From the NCBI GenBank assembly GCA_039519185.1, contig CM076847.1:20705251-20769250 (forward strand): DNA of 64,000 nt, given 5' to 3'. The position numbers and the translations under genes were made by a program. A model generated the notes under the pieces. That model saw only the letters and a program-made list of their open reading frames with translations. It had not been told where the DNA came from and made no database searches. Shown in pieces: positions 1-12,231 of the stretch; the stretch's first letter is position 1; every line of letters starts with the position of its first letter. The DNA comes from Astragalus membranaceus (Eukaryota > Streptophyta > Magnoliopsida > Fabales > Fabaceae).

Positions 1-1
1 A

Positions 2-14
2 GCTGCCCCTCTTT
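2..14 (-). other. Polypurine tract of Ogre element 1
   Basis: The minus strand reads AAAGAGGGGCAGC immediately before the LTR start. The same 13-mer stands beside an LTR end at 12232-12244 and 54900-54912, so the plus-strand priming site and the LTR boundary are confirmed three times in the window. It marks the 3' end of the internal region. Confidence 0.88.
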
Positions 15-1681
15 ATTTGGATTTTAACAAGAAATATGAATTGGCCGAAGCATATTTCGAGGCAAAATAGAAATGAAGGATTCAGAAATTATACCAATTT
101 TGTCTACTTAGAGAAACCCGAATTTTCCTTTTTCCTTTTTTTCTTTTTTTTGTTTCTTCTTCTTTTTTTTTGAATAAATGGGTGTCAGCCCTCAATAAGC
201 TAACAAAGCGGTAAATGAATTGTCGACCCTCAATAAGCCAACAAAACAGGAAATCAATTGGTGCCAGCCCTCAATAAGCCAGCGAAAGCAGTAAATGAAA
301 GCAATAAAGAAAACAGTAAAGAAAGCGATAAAATGTGCCGGCCCTCAACCGACACAGGAGGCTGCCTAAAGCCTTTTAACGAACCGCGCACGATCCGAGT
401 TTGCACATGGGCCTGGGGAGCCTATGGGCTCAATGGGGTGGTCTTCAGAGCGACTGAGGGTGGGTACTATATCAAGTCTAGATCTCAATATTTCCCTAGG
501 ACTGCGCCATGTCTTAGGCCGACACGACTATCCTTTTCGACTGGACCTAATGAGATCGAAGGACTTACCCGCAGCTCGAATACGAGGTGAAGTCAATTTC
601 TTGGGGGACACATGGGTCCAAGGGGGATTCGCAAATCCAGTTGGTTTTCTTCAGTTGGTCAATGCCTTCGCACTGATCCAAGGTGCCTGCTTTCAGGACG
701 CAGGGCTTTTCTCTGACTGTCTTTGGTTGATGATCAATGCTGCCGCACTGATCCAGGGTACCTGTACACGTTAGTTGATGCGGGGCATGGTGCATGGGTG
801 CATGTTATGCAAAGGCCTGTTATGGGGATGCATGCGATGCGGTGGAATGATGAATGCTCTTGATTTTCTTCCAGCTTTTCTTGATTGATTTTTCGCTTGA
901 TCAGCTTTCTATTTTCTGATCATTTGTTTTTCTTTGTTTTTGCTCTTTTGCTCTTTCGGCTTTTTTTTTCTTTCGGCTTACTTTCTTTTTGCTGGTTCCA
1001 CCGACCCGTGGCACTCATGGCGCAAGACTGAGGAGTCGAATTAGAATAGCGGGGAACATGGGCCAAGTGCAGGTTTGTTTTGTGATTTGCCATCTGAAAT
1101 GGCTTATGAGTGCAATTATTTTTCTTGCGAAATTAATCTGTTTTGAGAAATTGCTTTTTTCCTGTGACTTTTAGGAATTTCGCAATGATTGCAATGCTCT
1201 ATGATTTATGCACATGTTTTACAATTCAGTGTCACCATCATCATAAAACGCTTATTTTGAGCTGAAAAAGCAGGAAATAAATAATAAAAAAAACAAACAG
1301 ATATGAGAAAATTGGACTTTATTGATGTGGAAACCGGTCGTACAGAAAGTTGCGCCGACTGTTCAATACATTTGAAAGTTTAAACTACAAAAAGACACGA
1401 AAAAGAGAGAAGCTAATTTCTGACTGTCCGTCTCTGTGGAACAGTGCCAACCATTTACGTCCTTGACCTTGATCACCCCTTTATTCAAACCTTCAGGAGT
1501 GTTGTATGCCTTTGTTCATTTTCATGCCCAAGCTTTCTGACCCTAATTTTTGCCTGGATCGCCCTCTGCGGGTTTTCAATCCACCGGGTCGCTCTGATTT
1601 TGCCTAGGCCGCCCTTTCGGGTTTTCAACCTAGCGAGCTAATTCTTACTTGGCTTATCTTTCTCTTTTTTCTTCTATTTCT
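15..1681 (-). other. 3' UTR of Ogre element 1
   Basis: Non-coding stretch between the integrase stop and the polypurine tract. It contains three imperfect copies of a roughly 45-bp unit built on CCCTCAATAAGCCA and GTAAATGAA near 180-300, then pyrimidine-rich tracts (890-1000). Part of it aligns by eye with the 3' UTRs at 12245-13130 and 61499-62787, for example the segment with the rhythm GCCGCCCTTTCGGGTTTTC near 1607 and again near 62712. Small open frames here have no recognisable product. Confidence 0.75.
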
Positions 1682-4600
1682 TTAGGCATAATACTTCTTC
1701 ACTGAATCTGAATTGACTGGGTTTCTGAGTTCTTCTCCATCCATGTCAGTGAGCATCAGTGCTCCTCCAGAGAAGGCTTTTTTGACCACATAAGGTCCAT
1801 CATAGGTGGGAGTCCACTTCCCACGGGGATCGCTCTGAATGGGCAGGATCTTTTTGAGCACAAGATCTCCTTCATTGAATTATCGGGGACGAACTCTCTT
1901 GTCGAAAGCAGTTTTCATCCTTTGTTGGTACAGTTGCCCATGGCACAAGGCTGCAATTCTCTTCTCCTCAATGAGATTTAGTTGATCCAGACGAGCCTGT
2001 ACCCACTCTGCTTCTTCCAATTTAGTTTCCATCAGTACCCGCAGGGAGGGTATCTCAACCTCGATAGGGAGCACTGCTTCTGACCCATATACCAGAGAGA
2101 AAGGGGTTGCCCCGGTTGATGTACGCACTGAAGTACGATAGCCGTGTAAAGCGAAGGGAAGCATCTCGTGCCAATCTTTGTAGGTTACCACCATTTTCTG
2201 AACTATCCTCTTGATATTCTTGTTAGCCGCTTCAACTGCCCCATTCATCTTGGGACGGTACGAGGAGGAATTGTGATGCTGAATTTTGAATTCTTTGCAC
2301 AGGTCTTTCATCATTTTGCTGTTCAGGTTGCTACCATTATCAGTGATGATCTTGTCTGGAAGGCCGTAGCGACAAACCAGATCTTTCCTTACGAATCTAG
2401 CAACCACAGAGCTAGTTATGCTGGAGTATGAGGCAGCTTCAACCCACTTGGTGAAGTAGTCAATGGCGACAAGTATGAAGCGATGCCCGTTTGACGCTTT
2501 TGGCTCGATAGGACCGATAACATCCATCCCCCACATGGAGAATGGCCAAGATGGAGCCAGAACATTTAATGAAGTAGGTGGTACATAGATATGATCGGCA
2601 TAAATCTGGCACTTGTGGCACTTTCTCACGAAGCTGTAGCAGTCAGATTCCATTTGCAACCAGTAATAGCCGGCTCTCAAAATCTTTCTAGCCATGGTGT
2701 GCCCACTGGAATGAACTCCAAACGAGCCTTCATGGACATCTTTCATAATCTTCTCGGCCTCTTCCTTCGCAACACATCTCAGGAGTACCATGCCATAATT
2801 TCTTTTGTAGAGTATCTCGCCACTCAAGAAGAAATTCCTCGACAGCCTTCTAAGAGTTCTCTTGTCATTTTCCGATGCCCGAGGAGGGTATTCTCTGTTG
2901 ATGATGTATTGCTTGATGTCATGATACCATGGCTGGTCATCAGGCTCTTCCTCTATTGCAGTGCAGTAATGATGTGCAGGCAGACTCCGATGTTGGATTC
3001 TGATGTGGGTCAAACTCCTGTCACAGTTGATGTTGAACATTGAAGACAAAGTTGCTAAAGCATCGGCCAATTGGTTTTCACTTCGAGGGATATGCTTGAA
3101 AGTGATTTCGTCGAAAGACTCCATCAGTTCTTGGACATAGCCACAATAAGGAATTAGTTTGGGATCTCTGGTCTCCCAATCACCTCTTACTTGATGAATA
3201 ACCAAGGCTGAATCACCATACACATCAAGCCTTTTGACTTTCCACTCTAGGGCTGCTTGGATGCCGAGGATACACGCTTCATATTCTGCAATATTATTAA
3301 TGACATAGAAGCTCAGCCTAGCAGAGACTGGGATGAAGCGGTTGTCAGGGGAAATTAACACATCTCCAGCCCCATGTCCCCAAATGTTGGACGCACCATC
3401 AAAGATCATCCTCCATCTTTCATTTTCTCGGGACTTCCCCTCGTCAGACAATGCCATGATGTCTTCGTCTGGGAATTCGCATTCCATTGACTGATAGTCC
3501 TCAATTGGTTGATGTGCCAGGTACTCCGCCAATGTACTGCCTTTGATCACCTTTTGGGTGACATACAGGAGGTCATATTCTGATAAAAGCATTTGCCACC
3601 GAGCAATTCTGCCTGTGAGTGCAGGTTTCTCAAATATGTACTTGATCGGGTCCATTTTAGACAGCAACCAGGTAGTATGACTCAACATGTGTTGTCTTAA
3701 TCGATGCGCAGCCCAGGCAAGGGCACAACAAGTCTTTTCCAATGGTGAGTACCTTGTCTCGCAATCAGTGAATTTCTTGCTCAGGTAGTAGATGGCATGT
3801 TCCTTCTTCCCTGATTCATCGTGCTGCCCCAGCACACAACCCATAGAATTGTCCAACATGGTAAGGTATAGAATGAGAGGCCTGCCTGATACAGGTGGCA
3901 TTAGGACTGGCGGATTCTGAAGGTACACCTTGATTTTCTCGAAGGATTCTTGACACTGGTCATTCCACTTCAACTTTTGATCTTTGCACAGTAGTTTGAA
4001 AATTGGCTCGTAGGTAGCAGTCAACTGGAAAATGAATCGGGAGATGTAATTCAGTCCTCCAAGAAAACCACGACCTTCTTTCTCTGTCTTAGGCACCGGC
4101 ATCTCGAGGATGGCTCGCACCTTGTCTGGATCCACCTCAATTCCTTTCTGGCTGACAATGAAGCCTAACAATTTTCCTGACCTCACCCCAAATGTGCACT
4201 TGGCTGGGTTCAACCTGAGTTTGTATTTTCTGAGACGCTCGAAAAGTTTCTGCAGGTTGACAATATGCTCTTCATCGGTTTTGGATTTGGCAATCATGTC
4301 GTCCACATAAACCTCAATCTCCTTATGCATCATGTCATGGAACAGAGTTACCATTGCTCTTTGATAGGTTGCCCTGGCATTCTTCAGTCCGAAAGGCATG
4401 ACCTTATAACAGAAGGTTCCCCAAAGGGTTATGAAGGTGGTTTTCTCCATATCCTCTGGAGCCATCTTAATCTGGTTGTAGCCTGAATATCCGTCCATGA
4501 AGGAAAACATTGAGTGCTGCGCTGTACTATCTACCAGAACATCGATGTGGGGTAGAGGGAAATCATCTTTAGGGCTTCTCGGTTCAGATCACGGTAGTCA

Positions 4601-5132
4601 ACGCACATCCTAACCTTTCTGTCTTTCTTTGGGACCGGAACAATGTTGGCAACCCACTGGATATTTGGAAACTGCTAGGAATCCAGCGTCAAACTACTTT
4701 TTCACTTCATCTCTGATCTTCAACGACATCTCCGGCTTCATTCTTCTCAGCTTCTGTTTTACCGGAAGGCATTCTGGTTTTACTGGCAATCTGTGCTCAA
4801 CAATATCCGTATCCAAACCCAGCATGTCCTTGTATGACCACGCAAAGACGTCAACATACTCAAACAGGAGCTAAATCAACTTCTTGCGTTCAATACTCCC
4901 CATTGCAGTACCAACCTTGACCTTTTTCTTGTCCTCTTCAGTACCCAAGTTGACTACCTCGACTGACTCCCCATGGGGCTGAATTACCCTTTCTTCTTGT
5001 TCCATTAATCTCATGAGTTCTGGAGGAGCTTCCCAGTTGTCCCCAACATCCCCCTCGGCTTGATTAATAGGGTGATCAAAGTCATAATGTGGATCATTGG
5101 CACTGTTATTTTCAGAGACAATTATTGTTGAT
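1682..5132 (-). pseudogene. pol: Ogre RT - RNase H - archaeal RNase H - integrase polyprotein (broken)
   Basis: The longest open stretch is 4510 to 1880 (876 residues). It begins inside the RT palm; YVDD is at residues 68-71. The ordinary RNase H lies near 215-320. A second, archaeal-type RNase H lies near 375-495, with acidic positions in FDGA, AEYEA, YGDS and ADAL. Integrase follows with an H-H-C-C finger (about 585-640) and a D, D, E core: D in MDVIGP, D in DNGSN, E in VEAAN. The RT N-terminus upstream, back to about 5132, is recognisable but interrupted by stops (for example the TAG just below 4875) and a frameshift. A TAA at about 1877-1879 cuts the integrase C-terminus; the matching codon at about 62980 is a sense codon, so this is a nonsense change. 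The remaining tail ends at TAA 1682-1684. Confidence 0.9.
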
Positions 5133-5451
5133 CTGCATTTTGCAGAAGCGAAAAGCAGAATGAAAAGCGAAGCAAGCAAGCAAAAAAATAAATAAATAAA
5201 GCAAGAGAGACACAATGAAAGAAAGAGAAATGATTTTATTAATGAAATTCAAAAACACCGTTTTTATTAATGATGATGACAATGAGGATAAAAACATGCG
5301 TGCCCCTAGCAACTTGTCCTATGGCCTTGGGCAGAGCCACAGGGCTGCATTACAAGTTATTACTTTGAATTAAAAGCCACAGGAAAGTCAGCAGTTTCCC
5401 AATTCTTCAACTTTTCACCGGCAAGACAACGGCGGACTAGGCTGGTCTCAC
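5133..5451 (-). other. Probable intron between protease and RT of Ogre element 1
   Basis: Ogre elements are known to carry a spliced intron between protease and RT. Here a donor-like GTGAGA (5451 downward, after residues EKLKW) and an acceptor-like AAAATGCAG ending at 5133 enclose 319 AT-rich bases. The open frames on both sides would not join in phase with exactly these sites, so either an indel has accumulated or a neighbouring site is used. The position and composition support an intron; the exact ends are tentative. Confidence 0.5.
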
Positions 5452-6992
5452 CCACTTCAACTTTTCCCCGATGGCAGCAATCTGGTTTGGGTCCAGCAAC
5501 CATGCACTTGTAAAACTCTGGCGGATATCACAGATAGGAATTCTCTTGGACCATGGATCCTGGCCTCTTGATTTGGCTAACCATCTATCCTTTCTTTCCT
5601 CAGCCATCTTCTTTCTCTCAGCTTGACTTTGATGATATCCCAACCCACAACGGTCTCAGTTTTCCTTCAGTTGAATTGGGGCAAGAATGCCCTGACCAGT
5701 CTTGCTTAAACCACATCCCACCTTGTATCCTTGTTCTAACATGATCCTGGCGACCATTTCCTCATTCCTTGACAATTTTGACCCAGGGGATGAAAGCTCG
5801 CTTCCTCCAAATACAGCATTTGCGATCTCAAGGGACTGAAAGGAAGTCTCCAGAGATTCTTCAGCGGCTTCCACATACCGAAATGGAGATGGCTTGTTGA
5901 CCAGCATTTCTTCTTCACCGAACACAACAACAATCTTGTCATCTACCACAAACTTGACTCTTTGGAGCAAAGAAGAGGGAATAGCTCCCGCCATGTGGAT
6001 CCACGGCCTTCCCAACAGGCAGCTATATGATGAAGTAATGTCCATGATCTGGAAATTCACATAAAAGGTCTCAGGTCCGATCTGAATCGGGAACTCCATT
6101 TCCCCTAGCACTTCCTTCTTTGACCCGTCAAAGGCTCTCACCAACGTCGAACTTGGCTTCAATGAAGAGCAGTCCACATCCAACTTGTCCATGGTGGACT
6201 TTGGCATGACATTTAAGGAGGACCCATTATCAATCAAAACTCGGGCCAACACATAGTCTCCGCATTTGACGGAGATATGCAGAGCCTGGTTGTGCTTTCT
6301 TCCTCCTGGGGGCAACTCATCGTCAGCAAAAGTCAAATGATTAGCTGCTACAATGTTTCCAACTATCCCATCAAACTGGCACACAGATATGTTCTGGGCA
6401 ACATGGGCATCGCTGAGCACCTTCATTAACGCAGTCCGATAGGCTTCCGAACTGAGCAGTAGCGACAGCATAGATCTTTGCTAGAGTTTGCTTCAACTGA
6501 TCAACAATTTGATAATCACTCTGTCTGACAATCTTCAAGAACTCATCGGCTTCTTGTTCTATTGTCTTCTTGCCCTGAGCCATCTCTGACTCTTTCTCTT
6601 TTCCCTTACGACCCCTATCTTCAGCAGCCTTAGATGTTTCAGCCCGAAGAGTTTCCGGAGCATACATTCTACCACTTCTTGTAATCCCACTTACTCCTGA
6701 TATATTGGTGACAGCAGATGAGTTTGGAGAGCTTTCCCCTGATGGCAGAGTACTATATTTCCAAGGAACCGCGCTGTCTTTTTCATATGGAAAGGGAGCA
6801 GGGATCTCAATGACTATAGGCTGAGCTTTGGCTTGAACTTGCCTCGGATTGTAATCATATAAAATCTCAATTGGCCTTCTGGCCTCTCTGCCATTATTAG
6901 ACTGAAGAGTCATCACACTCTCTTCTGTTTCAAAAGTACACACTTGAACTACACGGCGGTCCATCAAGTCTTGCAATACCAGCTTAAAAGTT
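5452..6992 (-). pseudogene. pro: Ogre gag C-terminal linker and aspartic protease with G-patch-like tail (broken)
   Basis: The first part (about 6992-6475) is a charged linker in the frame of the open stretch 7090-6371. A frameshift near 6475 leads into 6471-5656, which holds the protease: the active-site motif is LIDNGSSLNV and the flap/second half ends in LLGRPW. Downstream the glycine-rich run GYKVGCGLSKTGQG resembles a G-patch. An in-frame TGA at 5656 interrupts it, after which the same frame continues to 5437 with a lysine/arginine-rich tail up to the presumed intron donor. The protease would process the gag-pol polyprotein in virus-like particles. Two lesions (frameshift and stop) make this copy inactive. 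Confidence 0.85.
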
Positions 6993-8891
6993 TCAACAGG
7001 CCCCATTACACAGGGAATCAGCACACCCATTCTCCTGACAACATCCTTTCTTGATGACCCCAAATCGGAACAACTCATCATGAATATCACTTAAAGGAGT
7101 TTTAACCGTCTCAACACCCCTTATCATCTGTCCAGTAGAATCATCTATTGCATTGGTCGACGGCCTCTCATGTCCTGGCAGTGGGTTTGTAGTTGTACTT
7201 GGACTGTTCTGTTTGAAAGAAATCCAATTAACATCAATCAGATCTTGGACTACATGCTTAAAAGCTTTGCAGTCCTCCACTGTGTGACCGTTTCCACCCT
7301 CATGAAAGCTACAAGTAGCATTGGCATTATAGCCCCTAGGGAAAGGAGGTTGAAGAGGCTTCATCGAGCGAGTATTAATCAGGTTCTTTGAAACAAGATG
7401 ATTAAAGAGCTCCGTGTAGGTCATAGGAATTGGATCGAAACTAACTCGCTTCTTAGTGACTTGTTGAGGTTGCACCGGTGCCGAGAATGGTACTGTCTGG
7501 GGTGAAGAACTGAAAGATGGATTCCCTTCGGAGATTACATTTGTCTCTCCCTCCTTCTTTTTAGGGAAATGAGAAGAATGATTCTTTTGCCCACCTGAAC
7601 TGCCTGCGCCACCTGAACTACCAAAGTGGTTGGCGATCTTCCCGCTACGCAAACCATTTTCAAGTCTTTCCCCAATAACTACCATATCTGAGAAATTTGA
7701 TGAGACACTCCCTATCAGCCTATCATAATAGATTGCCGGAAGAGTTTCCATGAACATGTATACCATCTCTTTCTCTGTTAGTGGTGGCTTTGCTTGTGCA
7801 GCTGTACCTCTCCACCGTTGGGCGTATTCTTTAAAAGACTCTTTATCTCCCTTGCCCATGTGCTGTAGCTGTGACCGATCGGGAGCCATATCCATATTGT
7901 ATTGGTATTGTCTCAAGAAGGCTTCGGACAGGTCTTTCCAACTATGGATGTCGGAAGACTGTAACTGCATGTACAAGTCTAAGGATGCCCCACCCAGGCT
8001 GTTCTGAAAACAGTGGATCAACAGCTTATCATCACTAGCGTACGCGGCCATTTTTCGGCAATACATGGTTATATGGCTTGATGGACAACCGGTACCCCGG
8101 TATTTGTCAAAATCGGGTGCTTTAAACTTTGGAGGAAGGACTATATCTGGAACGAGACACAAATCCCGGGCATCCTTGACTCTGACACCTGTACCTTCCA
8201 CAACCCTTAATCGTTCTTCGAGCACACGATACTGGTCTCTGGGCTGAGAGTTTTCAAACACATGCCCCTGAGGATGACTACCTATGCCATAGTAATATCC
8301 CCCAAACTGAGCGCGATTTCCTATTTGATATGCAACATTCTGAGTAGGCGTGATGAGCCCTGGAGTCGGACTGGATGAATTTCCCTGTAACACAGCATCA
8401 TGGTTAGGAGCGTGGACTTGGGGTCCACTAGCAGCTCCACCTGATATGACTACGGCAGCCTGACTTGGCCCTGTTACCCCAGCCGGATTGGATTCAACAT
8501 TTCGAGGCATATAACCGACTGGCATCCCCCACGGGTACCTCTGTGCAATTGGCTGACTTTGAGCATTTACCCCTGGAGAACAAACAAGGTGATTAACCCC
8601 AGGTCTCGGAGGAGGAAGAGCAGTTGCAGCATTAGCAGGCCTTGGAGGGGGAACAAAAGAGACAACCCCATCAGGGCCTACAACAGCAGTAGTCTCGGCA
8701 GCAGGCTCGCTTTTCAGATTCTGTAACATAGCCATCACCTCACTCAGTTGGACTTCCATAGCTCCAACCTTCTCCTTCAACACCTGGTTCTCTTGAGTCA
8801 ATTGCTTAGGATTAAGGATTTCCACAACCAAATCATCGGCCCCCGAATGGCTTTCTAACTCAAATTCTGGTTGATCTTGAGGAGTTGCCAT
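6993..8891 (-). pseudogene. gag: Ogre gag (3' end frameshifted)
   Basis: The reading frame is open from 9140, but the first 83 codons run through the primer site and into the LTR, so I take the ATG at 8891 as the likelier start. The N-terminal part has a short coiled coil (heptad-like, near 8810-8715) and a Pro/Gly-rich stretch. The capsid-like core follows around 8150-7640, with the typical run ending in ERLENGLRSGKI, and then a glycine/serine-rich linker. A CxxH...HxxxxC knuckle (CSFHEGGNGHTVEDC) lies near 7310-7265. The frame ends at 6993 after a one-step frameshift; homologous sequence continues in the frame of 7090-6371. Role: structural protein of the cytoplasmic particle. Confidence 0.86.
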
Positions 8892-9079
8892 GAGTTTAGC
8901 TTGCAAGCGAGTGTAGTACCTGTGTCGGTGAACCAGCTTGCCTTTTTCTGAACTCGAAAAGAAATGATCATCCAACCTTCGGTTCTCTTCCATCAAATAG
9001 GTCATCTCAGCCCTGAACCTCTCTAGTAAACCACTTTGGTGTCTTACATGGTCCTCCAATGTCGTAGACCTCCTGAGTT

Positions 9080-9096
9080 CCCCAGCAGAGTCGCCA
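9080..9096 (-). other. Primer binding site of Ogre element 1 (tRNA-Arg type)
   Basis: The minus strand reads TGGCGACTCTGCTGGGG two bases after the LTR end (9099). This is the tRNA-Arg-complementary primer site known for Ogre elements, where minus-strand DNA synthesis starts. Confidence 0.85.
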
Positions 9097-9098
9097 GC

Positions 9099-12000
9099 TG
9101 TCGCACCCCGAAAAATCCTTGGAGGGATTTTTCTTCGCACAACGGGATTTTAGAGTCGCCACCAATATTTTTTAAAGGTAAAACATCGGAAAAACCTTTT
9201 TTGGAAAGCAATGGTCTTTGGAACCATTAGATTTGGGTTCGGGGGTCTAATTACGTATGGGGAAGGTATTAGCACCCCATAACGTCCCTTCAAAGAAGGG
9301 TTACCTTAATTAAATATGTGATTTGCAAAGTTGATTCGGAAAAATTCTTTGTTTTTACCTCTTTTGTTGATGAATGACTTAATGAAAAATCTTTAGTTTT
9401 TGCACTTGACGGAGAGTATCCGCTCCTACGTATCTCCCGGTGCGATAGAGAATTCAAAGTAACGTAGTTCTTGTTTTTGAAAAATGTTTTATTTTGGAAA
9501 AGTGTTTGGTTTTTGAAAGGAAAAATGTTTTGGGTTTGTTGTGCTTGACGGAGAGTATCCGCTCCTACGTATCTCCCGGTGCGATGGAGAATTCAAAGCT
9601 ACGTAGTTCTGGGTTGTCTAGAAAAAGGTTTTTGTTTTTTATCTTGTTTAATTGTGAAAATTGAGCTTTCATGATGATCAATTGAGCAAAGGCTCCAAGT
9701 GACCACCATTAGCACTCCATTGTTAATAATCATGCAAGCAAAGGCTTCGCAAGACTACTAACAAAGTTTTTGATTTAGTGAAAGTCTTTAGGAAAATTAG
9801 GCATTCATGATGATCAATTGAGCAAAGGCTCCAAGCGATCACCACTAGTACCTCATTGTTAATAATCATGCAAGCAAAGGCTTCGCAAGACTACTAACAA
9901 AGTTTGATTTTGAAGAGTTTTCGCAATTGGATTGATTCTTGTTTAGGGAATGATTTTGATGCTTGAGAAAGCTTTTGATTGAAAGTGGACCTAGACTACA
10001 CACATTATGACACGATACATAGATAGGCAAGGAATGAACCCAAGTTGAACATTTTGGCAAAAATGCATGAATGGGCAAGAAAATGAACCTAAGTTGCACA
10101 TCTTATTGAAGATGCTAGGCAATGGGACGAACCTAACTAGGCATTTATGACACAATATGTGAATAGGCAAAGGAATTTCAAAGCACAAGTGATATCAAAC
10201 TTCTAATGAATCACTTGCAAAACCCTAAGGATTTCACATCAACATTAGACATAAGCATCCATGTGGTATCTTTTTGATGTCATCAATGTCTAATACATTT
10301 CTTCAATCAACGACATGGAAGAAATAAATTAAAAGGGCATTTGCCTCATGCAAGATCATAGGCAAGTCTTAAGACTAAATTGACAAGTTTAGGCAATTAG
10401 GGTGTTGAATCCCTTTAGGTAATCTTTGACACTTGGGATATGCACAAGTGCATAAGTGTCAAATCCTCTTACCAAATCATCAACACAAAACCAAAAATTA
10501 TTTCAAAACAATTACTTATTTGCAAGACCAAGATAATTTCAAAATGATTTATAAGTTGTTTTTGGTAATCAAAGCAATTGGTAAGGAAATGAAACCTAAA
10601 TTTGCATTCTTTTTCACTAGGAATCACAAAAGAAATTGAATCCTCTTAGGCAATCATCAACACTTAAAGTGTGCATCAAAGCACAAGTGAGAGTCCTCTT
10701 GCCAATCATCAACATAGGGCATGATTTGCAAGCAAATTCATGAGAACAACAAGTTTTAAGCAAACAAACATCATAATCAAGGTTCAATTCCAAGTAATTG
10801 CAAGATTAGACAACCAACTCATCAAAAATCTCATAAACCCTAATTTCTTTCTAATATGCGAAATGAACATAAACCTCAAATCATCACTTTATTCATGAAA
10901 ACAACAAGAAATGAGTGAAATAACAACAACACACAATTTATTCTAAAGGAGAGAAGCATTCCAAGCACCCAAGCCTCCCAAAGTGCTTCTCAAGATACTT
11001 GAAATACATCTCTCACTCACCAACAACAACTATGCTAACATTATGACATTAAAATGCAATGGGATGCCAAAATGAAGTGGTGATTTACATCTTTGATGCT
11101 AAAATTGGAAGATGATGCTAGGTTTCAAAGTATACCTCCACTCCAAGCTAGAATAAGGAAGGAGATGAGATGAATGAATGCAAAACCCCTTTAATCTACT
11201 CTTCAATCTTCAACTTTGAACTTGATCCTTGAATTTGAAGGTGAATCTTTGAGAAGAATGCAAGAAGGATGGAAGATTTAGTGTAGGAAAGGTGTTTTAA
11301 TGGATGATTGAGTGAGGAAATTGAAAAAGATGAGGTGAGGGAGAGGACGAGATTTCGCCCAAGGAGAGGAGAGGAGGAGGTTTTTGTGCAAAAATGAACT
11401 TGTTTCTTATTTTGGAAGAGTAGGCTCATATATATGGTCTTGGGTGAAATTAGGGTTAAGGGTAGAATAGGAATGGGATGTTCTATTTTAAGTAAGTTTG
11501 CAATTTCTTATGAAGGAGTGAGTGTGAGAGGATGGTGTCATTTACATAAAAGGGTATGAATCTACATAAGAGTGTGTGGGAATTAGGGATGTGTATGAAA
11601 TGGGTGGGATTAAGGATAGTACAAGAATATTCTTAAGGAATAACTGTACAATAGAAGAGTGTGGAAGAAATTGTGGAGAGAGAGAGAGAGAGAGAGAGTG
11701 AATTCGGCCAAGGAGAGCAAAAAATGGGGAGGGAAAATTGCTTCTCCTTTTTGGTCTTTTGTCTTATTGAGGACGTACTTTCTATTTGAATTTTGAATTT
11801 TTGGGCATGCAAATGATAGTGCACCTATTGAAAATGTGTCACATATTTTTGGCCACCATAAAAATATCCCTCTAATTATTCATGACAATAAAATTGTCAT
11901 TTAATATATAATCGGGAAATATTTAATGGTCCTTTTTCAGCTTTCTTGTGGAATAAAAATGGGAAAAATGCCCTTTTAATTATTTTGAACTAGGATTTTC

Positions 12001-12231
12001 TTCCAAAAAATTATACGAAAATTATCCTTGATAGAATAAATTGTATTTTTCATCCTTGACTTGGTTTAGTTCAAAAATAATTAACTCGCTCTCATTTGAA
12101 TGCTCACAGATATTGAAACATGCACTATTTTATTCCCTAAAATTCCCAAAATTAATAAAAATGTTTTTTATTAATTTTTGTTTGAAAAAAAAAAGGGTTT
12201 TGACTTGGGCGGACAAAATTAGGGTATGACA
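9099..12231 (-). repeat. LTR shared by Ogre element 1 and the remnant at 12232
   Basis: The 3133-bp LTR on the minus strand starts TGTCATACCC and ends GGGGTGCGACA. It is bordered by the primer site on one side and by a polypurine tract (12232-12244) on the other, so it serves as 5' LTR for element 1 and as 3' LTR for the remnant. A TATA-like ATATATATG box on the minus strand lies near 11428-11440. A GA microsatellite occupies about 11679-11699. Small open frames within it look like chance. Confidence 0.88.
9403..9895 (-). repeat. Duplicated blocks inside the Ogre LTR
   Basis: Two blocks each occur twice. One, about 70 bp, contains CTCCTACGTATCTCCCGG and ends CTACGTAGTTCT (about 9403-9476 and 9542-9612). 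The other, about 87 bp, contains GATGATCAATTGAGCAAAGG (about 9672-9758 and 9808-9895). Both blocks also occur in the third Ogre's LTR near 52540-52830, so they are conserved parts of the R/U5 side of the family LTR. Confidence 0.8.

Larger units (their letters stand above)
1..12231 (-). mobile_element. Ogre-type (Ty3/gypsy, Tat lineage) LTR retrotransposon, element 1
   Basis: Read on the minus strand the order is LTR (12231 to 9099), tRNA-Arg-type primer site, gag, protease with G-patch-like motif, an intron-like gap, RT, RNase H, a second archaeal-type RNase H, integrase, long 3' UTR and a polypurine tract at 2-14. The other LTR lies just outside the window; base 1 is its last base. The dual RNase H and the intron before RT are known hallmarks of Ogre/Tat elements. 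All coding regions carry stops or frameshifts, so this copy is not autonomous. It was inserted in an Athila reverse transcriptase, seen from 13164 onward. Confidence 0.93.

Noticed and set aside
8065..9230. Plus-strand frames opposite Ogre gag
   Set aside because: Shadows of the minus-strand gag reading frame without motifs of their own.
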